From Combretum micranthum (lineage: Eukaryota > Streptophyta > Magnoliopsida > Myrtales > Combretaceae), in NCBI GenBank assembly GCA_024138025.1, contig JAMXBD010002831.1:94904-158903 (forward strand): a DNA stretch of 64,000 nucleotides, in the 5' to 3' direction. Position numbers and translations under genes: made by a program. A model generated the notes under the pieces. It was not told where the DNA came from and did no database searches. It worked only from the letters and a program-made list of their open reading frames with translations. This document shows, in pieces, positions 57,501 to 64,000 of this stretch (positions within the stretch are counted from its first letter, which is position 1; each line of letters opens with the position of its first letter).

Positions 57501-60500
57501 ACTATATTGGGCCTGGTCTTTGTAGTTCAAGTATATTTTGAATTGGCATATACCAACAGAGCTCAGTTGGTTTGGGACGCAGCGTATAAGGCAGGACGGG
57601 CATGTTTGTCACGCGCTCCAGAGCTTCGAAACGCCACTGAAGGTCATTTTTTGAGCTTTTGAGCTCGTTTATGGAGATTAATGACCCGAAAATTTTGAAC
57701 CATGGTGTTTCATCTATTACCAAGTCCAGAGATCATATTAAAACTATGATTAAAATTTTAATGAATCATTCAATATGGGACGGCGACGATTTCAAATTTT
57801 GAATATTGTATCAATACTCCTAGATGTTGTTTTGGCTGATTATTGCAGGTGAAATGCTGGTCGGACCAGCAAAGGCGCTGTACATGGATGAAATTTCTAC
57901 AGGATTGGACAGTTCTACAACTTTCCAAATTGTTAAGTACATGAGACAGATGGTTCACATCATGGATTTGACCATGGTCATATCGCTTCTGCAGCCAGCA
58001 CCCGAGATTTATGATCTATTTGATGATATTATTCTTCTTGCAGAGGGTCAAATAGTTTACCAAGGACCAAGAGAAAGCATCCTTGATTTTTTTGAATACA
58101 CAGGTTTCAAATGTCCAGAAAGAAAGGGGGTTGCTGACTTCTTGCAAGAAGTGACCTCCAAAAAGGATCAAGAACAATATTGGTATAGGAAGGACCAACC
58201 ATATAGATTCGTTACTGCATCTGATTTTGTAAATGCATTCAACTCCTTTCACATTGGCCAGCAACTTGCTTCAGAGCTCAGCGTCCCTTGTGTTAGAAAG
58301 AAAGCTCATCCGGCTGCTTTAGTGACGGAAAAATATGGACTTTCAAGTCATGAGTTGTTCAAGGCATGCCTTTCCAGAGAGTGGTTGCTGATAAAACGCA
58401 ATTCGTTCATCTACGTATGCAAGACCATTCAAATTACGATCATGTCATTGCTTGCTATGTCGGTTTTCTTTAGGACAGAAATGCCAGTTGGGAAGGTGGG
58501 AGATGGACAGAAGTTTTTTGGAGCACTCTTTTTCAGCTTGGTAAATGTGATGTTCAATGGGATAGCAGAACTTGTAATGACAGTTCTTAGGCTTCCTGTC
58601 TTCTATAAGCAGAGGGATCTTTTGTTCTATCCTGCTTGGGCTTTCGGTCTACCAATTTGGGTACTAAGGATTCCTCTCTCTTTTCTGGAATCAGGGATAT
58701 GGGTTGTTCTTACATACTACACTATTGGGTTTGCTCCTGCTGCTAGCCGGTACTTGCAGAGCAACTACTCCTCATTTTGCATTTCACCATGACCTTCCTT
58801 GTTTGTAATCTGTTTCCACGAATCTGATATCACATATATTATTGCATCGTACTTATGGATTGAGGGAGGAAAATCGGCTAGTATTGCTAACTTTGTAAAT
58901 TCACTATGTTCAGGTTCTTCCGCCAGTTCTTGGCATTCTTTGGTATCCATCAGATGGCTTTATCCCTCTTTCAATTCCTTGCTGCAGTTGGAAGAACACC
59001 AGTAGTTGCAAGCACTCTAGGAACATTCACCTTGCTAGTCATTTTTGTGCTTGGAGGCTTATTGTTTCCAAAAGTAAGTAGCAGACATCCAATGTTGCAA
59101 CAGCCACTAGATTTAGCTTTTGGGACCAACCTGATCTTTCCATTTTGCACCTTTTAAACTGATAACATGTGTCAACACAAAGAAAAATACTGTTTCATTT
59201 GTGCTTTCAGATGACTTGAAACCCTGGATGCTATGGGGCTACTACGTTTCTCCTATGATGTATGGACAAAACGCAATAGTCATGAACGAATTTCTTGATG
59301 AAAGATGGAGTGCGGTATGATCATGTGACAGCAGTTTTCCATTTTCTCATTTCATTGTCAATTATTGATAATAATAAAAGAAAAAGAAAGAAAAAAGATG
59401 GAGACAGCAATCAAAACAACTCTCTTGTCATTACTCCAATTTATGAAAGAATGCTTATTTCAAATTTGCAGCCCAACCCTGATAAAAGGATTGATGCACC
59501 GACTGTTGGGAAGTTCTCCTAAAGTCTAGAGGCTTTTTCACAGAAGATTATTGGTTCTGGATATGTATTGGAGCACTCTTTGGTTTTTCTCTTCTTTTCA
59601 ACATCTTATTTATTGCAGCTTTGACTTGGCTAAATCGTATGTGATTCTCTGTTATGAATTGACCTTAGACTGATATCTAACTTTTGTTTCCAATGACCAA
59701 TTCCTGAATGAAATATTTTGTAGCACTCGGTGACTCAAAACCAGTTGTCTCGGACGAAAATGAAGATAGGAAGAAAAAGGAATCATCTGGAAAGAAACAT
59801 GCAGAAGGTTTTGGCTCTTTGATCTTTCATTTACCATGATTTTTATGTTTCTTTGTTATTATGCTGTGGGTGAATCTTTCATTTTCCTGCAACCACACAC
59901 CATGTTAGGAGGGATGGGAATTAACAATAAGAGGAAAGATCATCTAGCTTCCTCAGGAGTCAGAAGTGAAGGGAAGGTTTTGTTTATGTATGTTATAATT
60001 TCTCTTATCATCTCAAGAGCACTTAAAAGTTCCCTTGACGGGCAAATTGCCTGTGTTGGATGCATGTATAAGTCTGTTTTAAAATTTTGGAGACAAATGT
60101 CATCTAATACAAAACCTGTTCTTTGGCATAGTGGTCGCTCTCGAGTTGTTAATGTTCAGTAAGGCAGAAACATTAAAATTAAACACTCTAGACATCTTAT
60201 AGAAGAAAACCGGAAGTTGAGCAAAGGCTGATTCACCTGCTTGCTCTTTCTTATGTTTGTTCATTATTTGCCTTATTTGTCTTTACAAAATTACAAAATT
60301 TGCTCTGACAGAAAAATGCTCTACAGGAATTGCTGGTGATTCAGATAAAGAAATAAAAAGAGGAATGGTATTGCCCTTCCAACCTCTTTCTCTTGCATTC
60401 AGCCATGTGAACTACCATGTGGATATGCCTGCTGTAAGTTAACCATTTTACTATTTATCTATGTTTCTAGTAGTTGCTTCGAATATTCTGTTAATTGCTC

Positions 60501-63431
60501 AGTATTTGAAATATATTTGGTTGGATTGCTGCACTAGAGAGTAGTTTATTTTTCTCTGCAGTATATTGTGTACCTCTGGGAGACTTTCGTTGATTTAAGC
60601 TCCTGAAATGTTGTTGGCTTAAGGGCGCCAACGTACAGCACTAGTCATAATGATTTCAATTGAATCAACAGTTTCAACTAGGTGTATCGAGCTTTTGCGG
60701 GGAAATTGCACACGAAACATTGTTTCGTGGGGAAAAAAACTTCCATTTTGTTTTGTCGAAACCTACTGCTCTTCGTGAATTCCATCCATTCACATGATTA
60801 TGAGTTTGAAATCAATTCAAATACCCAATCGCTTGTCAAAACTGAAAAATGAGGTAAATGCTTTTGTACAGGAAATGAAGAGTCAAGGGTTTGAAGAAGA
60901 TCGTCTCCATTTGCTACAAGATGTTAGCGGTGCTTTCCAACCAGGAATTTTGACAGCATTGGTGGGAGTTAGTGGTGCTGGGAAAACAACCCTGATGGAT
61001 GTGCTTGCTGGCAGGAAAACTCGTGGTTATATTGAAGGAAGCATCAGCATCTCCGGATATCCCAAAAATCATGCAACATTTGCTCGAGTTAGTGGTTATT
61101 GTGAACAGAATGATATTCATTCACCTTATGTGACTGTGTATGAGTCTGTTCTTTACTCAGCCTGGCTCCGTCTTTCTTCAGACACTAAGCTCCAAACTCG
61201 TAAGGTAATTTGGTCTCCTAATACAGCTAATGTCTAAGCTGGGCTTGCTCTATTGAGAAAGTGCATAAAAGAACTTTTGTTACTGCATCTTTTTTACAGA
61301 TGTTTATTGAAGAAGTGATGGAGCTAGTGGAGCTCAACCCGATAAGAAATTCATTGGTTGGTCTTCCTGGAGTAGATGGCCTCTCGACAGAACAGAGGAA
61401 GAGACTGACTATTGCTGTAGAGTTGGTTGCAAACCCTTCTATCATTTTCATGGATGAACCCACCTCTGGTCTGATGCTAGAGCTGCTGCCATTGTCATGC
61501 GTGCTGTTAGAAATACTGTTGATACAGGAAGAACAGTTGTGTGCACAATTCATCAGCCAAGTATAGACATATTTGAAGCTTTTGATGAGGTTGATCCCTT
61601 CATCTCACTTTCTTGTTATTAGGGCTAATTACTCTTATCTCCACATCCTTTGATGGTGGGCATTTAACTTTGTGATTTGTTTCAGTTAAGATGAAAATAG
61701 GTGGGCAAATCATCTATGCTGGACCTCTTGGCCACCATTCTCAAAAGCTTATAGAATATTTTGAGGTGACTTCTGGTTCGCCTAATACTTGCCATTCTTC
61801 AACTTGCATGAGATCTAGCTTTAGCATCAAAGTCTAATGTCTTTTTCCTTCTCCAACCACCATAAGGCTGTCCCAGGTGTTCCTAAGATTAGGGATGGTC
61901 AGAATCCTGCCACTTGGATGCTTGAAATCAGTACTCCAGCTTTTGAGGCTCAGTTAGGAGTAAATCTTGCAGGACTTTATGCAAACTCTGATCTATATCA
62001 GTATGTTTTGATTATAGCATTGTGTGGTTCAAGATCATGATTTTCCTTTCAAATTTTGATTTTGAGGTTTGTATCTATCTCTGAATGTTCTAGGAGAAAC
62101 CAAGAACTTATCAAAGAGCTTAGTAAACAACCTCAGGGTCCAAGGATCTTTACTTCCCCAATAGATATTCCCAGCCATTTGGCACTCAATGCAAGGCTTG
62201 CTTTTGGAAACAATACTGGTCTTATTGGAGAATCCTCAATATAATGCGATCCGATTCCTTATAACAATAGTTATCGGTACTATATTTGGCCTTTATTCTG
62301 GCAGATAGGAAATAAAAGGTAAGATTCCTTTTCCTCTCTTAAAAAAGTACCTGTAAGCACTTCATGTCATTTATTTATTATATTTTTTTTTTAACAGCAT
62401 ACTGTATTTGGGGCTTATGCTTTTGAAATTTCTTCCGAGAATGATTTGAAACATAGGACTTCAGCAGATAAGTATTGAAATAATGCATTTCTCACTTCAG
62501 AATTAATTGTTTTGACAGAACCACTCAACAAGATTTAATAAATCTACTGGGAGCCATGTATGCCATTGCTCTTTTCCTTGGAGCATGTAATGCTTCTGCT
62601 GTTCAACCTATTATTTCAACTGAGAGAACAGTATTTTACGCGAAAAAGCTGCTGGAATGTATTCTCCACTGCCTTATGCATTTGCTCAGGTGGACAAACT
62701 TTCAATATTTTTTCATTTATCGGATATTGCCATTAGATATAACCATTTCCTAGAGGTACTAAAGTCAAATGAGATTATTCAAGAATTCGCCTTCACTTTG
62801 CAGGTGGCTATCGAGATATTATACATTGCAATACAAACTCTTGTTTATACACTCATACTCTACTTGATGATTGTTTCAAGTGGACAGCAGCAAAATACTT
62901 TTCGTTCTACTACTATGTCTTCATGTGCTTTACCTACTGCACTATGTATGGAATGATGGCTGTTGCACTGACCCCAAATGTTCAAATTGCTGCAATAGTT
63001 ATGGCATTTTTCTGGAGTCTCTGGAAACATTTTTACAGGCTTCATAATCCCTAGAACTGTAAGACTTAGTTCCTTGTTGCCTCTAACCACCTCATCAGGT
63101 TTAAGGTCATTACACACTCCATGCAATCTTATTTTTCTAACAAGTTGCATAAATATTGCAGCAAATTTCCTATATGGTGGAGGTGGTACTACTGGGCGTC
63201 CCCTGTGGCATGGACAATGTATGGCCTAGTGACCTCTCAAGTCGGCAATAGGAAGCCAGCATTGAGATACCTGGAGCAGACAATATGCCATTGAAGTTGT
63301 TCCTCAAAGACGGTTTCGGATATGAATATGATTTCCTTCCTGTTGTAGCAATTGCTCATCTTGGTTGGGTTGTCCTCTTCGTCTTTGTCTTTGCTTTTGG
63401 TATTAAGTTCTTCAACTTTCAAAGAAGATAA
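54565..63431 (+). CDS. PDR-type ABCG transporter gene (cluster I, PDR1/ABCG40-like)
   Basis: This full-size plasma-membrane exporter has the reverse (NBD-TMD)x2 layout. Inferred coding exons: 54565-54920, 55039-55159, 55328-55416, 55602-55686, 55787-56077, 56161-56251, 57849-58749, 58914-59073, 59211-59314, 59472-59636, 59724-59807, 60327-60433, 60872-61204, 61300-61589, 61686-61765, 61867-62000, 62094-62318, 62519-62689, 62804-63058, 63162-63431, all GT-AG, about 1437 codons, the usual PDR size. NBD1 has Walker [10 protein letters not shown] (~194), signature ISGGEKKR (~335) and Walker [13 protein letters not shown] (~352). NBD2 has GVSGAGKTT (~885), LSTEQRKR (~990) and [10 protein letters not shown] (~1012). 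Membrane regions follow each NBD. Relatives export terpenoids or transport abscisic acid, but the substrate here is unknown. Exons 1-7 are intact. Exons 8-20 are frame-broken, so the product may be truncated near residue 700. Confidence 0.9.
56252..57848 (+). other. Enlarged intron 6 of the PDR gene (1.6 kb)
   Basis: This is by far the longest intron of the gene. It splits the glycine codon right after the NBD1 signature ([12 protein letters not shown]) and resumes at EMLVGPA. The interior is AT-rich debris, then a less AT-rich patch at 57465-57690 with GAGCTCAGTTGG (box A-like) and GAGCTTCGAAACGCC (weakly box B-like), possibly a tRNA-related SINE remnant. Short frames in it are not genes. 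Confidence 0.7.
58914..63431 (+). pseudogene. 3' half of the PDR gene with about twelve one-base frame breaks
   Basis: Compared with the conserved PDR reading, single bases appear missing near 59059, 59513, 61473, the 61589/61686 junction, 62140, 62231, 62298, 62639, 62873 and 63250, and single bases appear extra near 63024 and 63166. Between breaks the protein is well conserved, for example [53 protein letters not shown] and [16 protein letters not shown] in the appropriate frames, and splice sites are all kept. The conserved C-terminus ends [12 protein letters not shown] at 63431. This suggests either a recent pseudogene or uncorrected indels in the assembly. Confidence 0.75.
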
Positions 63432-64000
63432 AATTCATTTACACCTACTGAGTACTGAGTACTGACCTTGTCCTAGGATCACCTATATTATTTTGAGGTT
63501 GAATCGTATAAACCAGGTCAATAACACAATTTATTGCTGAAGTTTCTTGCTGTTTGCATTAACCTCCTTTTGACAGTGCCGAGACTAGATTCTTTTGTCA
63601 AGGGTTTTACTAGTTTCTTCCGAGGTTGTACCCAAGAGACAAATTAATATTATCAATATAATGTATCTTTATTTGTGACCTCCCATAGCTCATCAAGCGG
63701 TACGATAATTAATTATGTATTTTTTTTCAAAAGAAATATCATAATCAACATGAAAATACTAATAAATATTATAACTCCAGTGATAGCTTTGATTTTAAAA
63801 CAGGTTTTTATTTGGGTTAATTTTTTGATAATATCTGAACTTTTTCGATTTAATAGTTTTATATAAAAAATTTTCCGCCCACAATTACTAAACTTTTTTA
63901 ATTTTCCATGATAATCATTTAATTGAAAATCCGGCTCAAAACATCGGTGCCTTGCTGACTTGGTTAGAATATTTATCTTAAAATTTTTTTTTTATTGTTA
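63432..64000. other. Downstream region of the PDR gene
   Basis: This is the likely 3' untranslated region followed by AT-rich DNA. No clear AATAAA signal is present close to the stop; CAATATAATGTA near 63655 is a weak candidate. No further gene starts before the window ends. Confidence 0.4.

Noticed and set aside
59836..59990. Extra PDR exon near 59910-59980 ([11 protein letters not shown])
   Set aside because: Adding it puts exon 12 out of phase, while exon 11 joined directly to exon 12 is in phase and matches the family linker length acceptably.
60794..60871. Start of a separate gene at 60794 (M-I-M-S-L-K-S-I-Q...)
   Set aside because: The first 26 codons are intron 12. The conserved exon begins at 60872 (E-M-K-S-Q-G) and belongs to the PDR gene.

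Overview
The window is nuclear DNA of a flowering plant, most likely a eudicot. It is very AT-rich, carries tRNA-iMet-primed plant LTR retrotransposons and a Cassandra TRIM with a 5S-rRNA-derived LTR, and ends in an intron-rich pleiotropic-drug-resistance (PDR) ABC transporter gene with plant GT-AG introns. The species cannot be named from the sequence.

Layout. 1-15 kb is a nest of long LTRs (2.7-3.7 kb each) of one Ty3/gypsy superfamily in both orientations. One solo LTR (2035-5540) is itself interrupted by a complete Cassandra TRIM (4726-5529). A decayed, truncated gypsy gag-protease-RT body lies on the minus strand at 9.05-11.7 kb, with its primer-binding site and 5' LTR at 11.7-14.6 kb. 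15-18.5 kb holds small inverted-repeat elements and unassigned DNA. 18.5-31 kb is an old host segment ('A') broken by three solo LTRs (18566-21347, 21714-24471, 25544-29258), each with a 5-bp target duplication, plus a 640-bp tandem duplication. 32-35.7 kb is another long LTR with a truncated Cassandra. 35.7-46.6 kb is a paralogue of that host segment ('B'), interrupted by a MULE-like element (36024-37924), a full-length decayed Ty1/copia element (39356-44182, TSD TTAAC), a second long-TIR element (44541-45640) and a 357-bp insertion. 46.7-54.5 kb has a 5'-truncated LINE, a tRNA-derived SINE, a third fragment of the segment ('C') and AT-rich intergenic DNA. 54565-63431 is the PDR/ABCG gene on the plus strand.

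The only host protein-coding gene I can support is the PDR transporter, with 20 inferred coding exons and about 1437 residues. Exons 1-7 read without a break. Exons 8-20 carry about twelve single-base frame breaks, so the locus is either a young pseudogene or has base errors in its 3' half.

Two structures inside the gypsy LTRs stand out. First, seven LTR copies keep, at a nearly fixed distance from the LTR 3' end, a splice donor, an intron of about 580-700 bp, a splice acceptor and a short acidic reading frame with a G-Y-x-[TS]-[DN]-[FW]-E-x-x-[LM]-D core. In the best copy the upstream mini-exon is open in the matching phase. Second, in six LTR copies the region about 1.0-1.3 kb from the LTR 5' end holds a GC-richer array of short imperfect hairpins whose sequence differs completely between copies while position, and mostly architecture, is kept. 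Segments A and B serve as empty-site references for one another and fix insertion points and order for several elements. All comparisons were made by eye.
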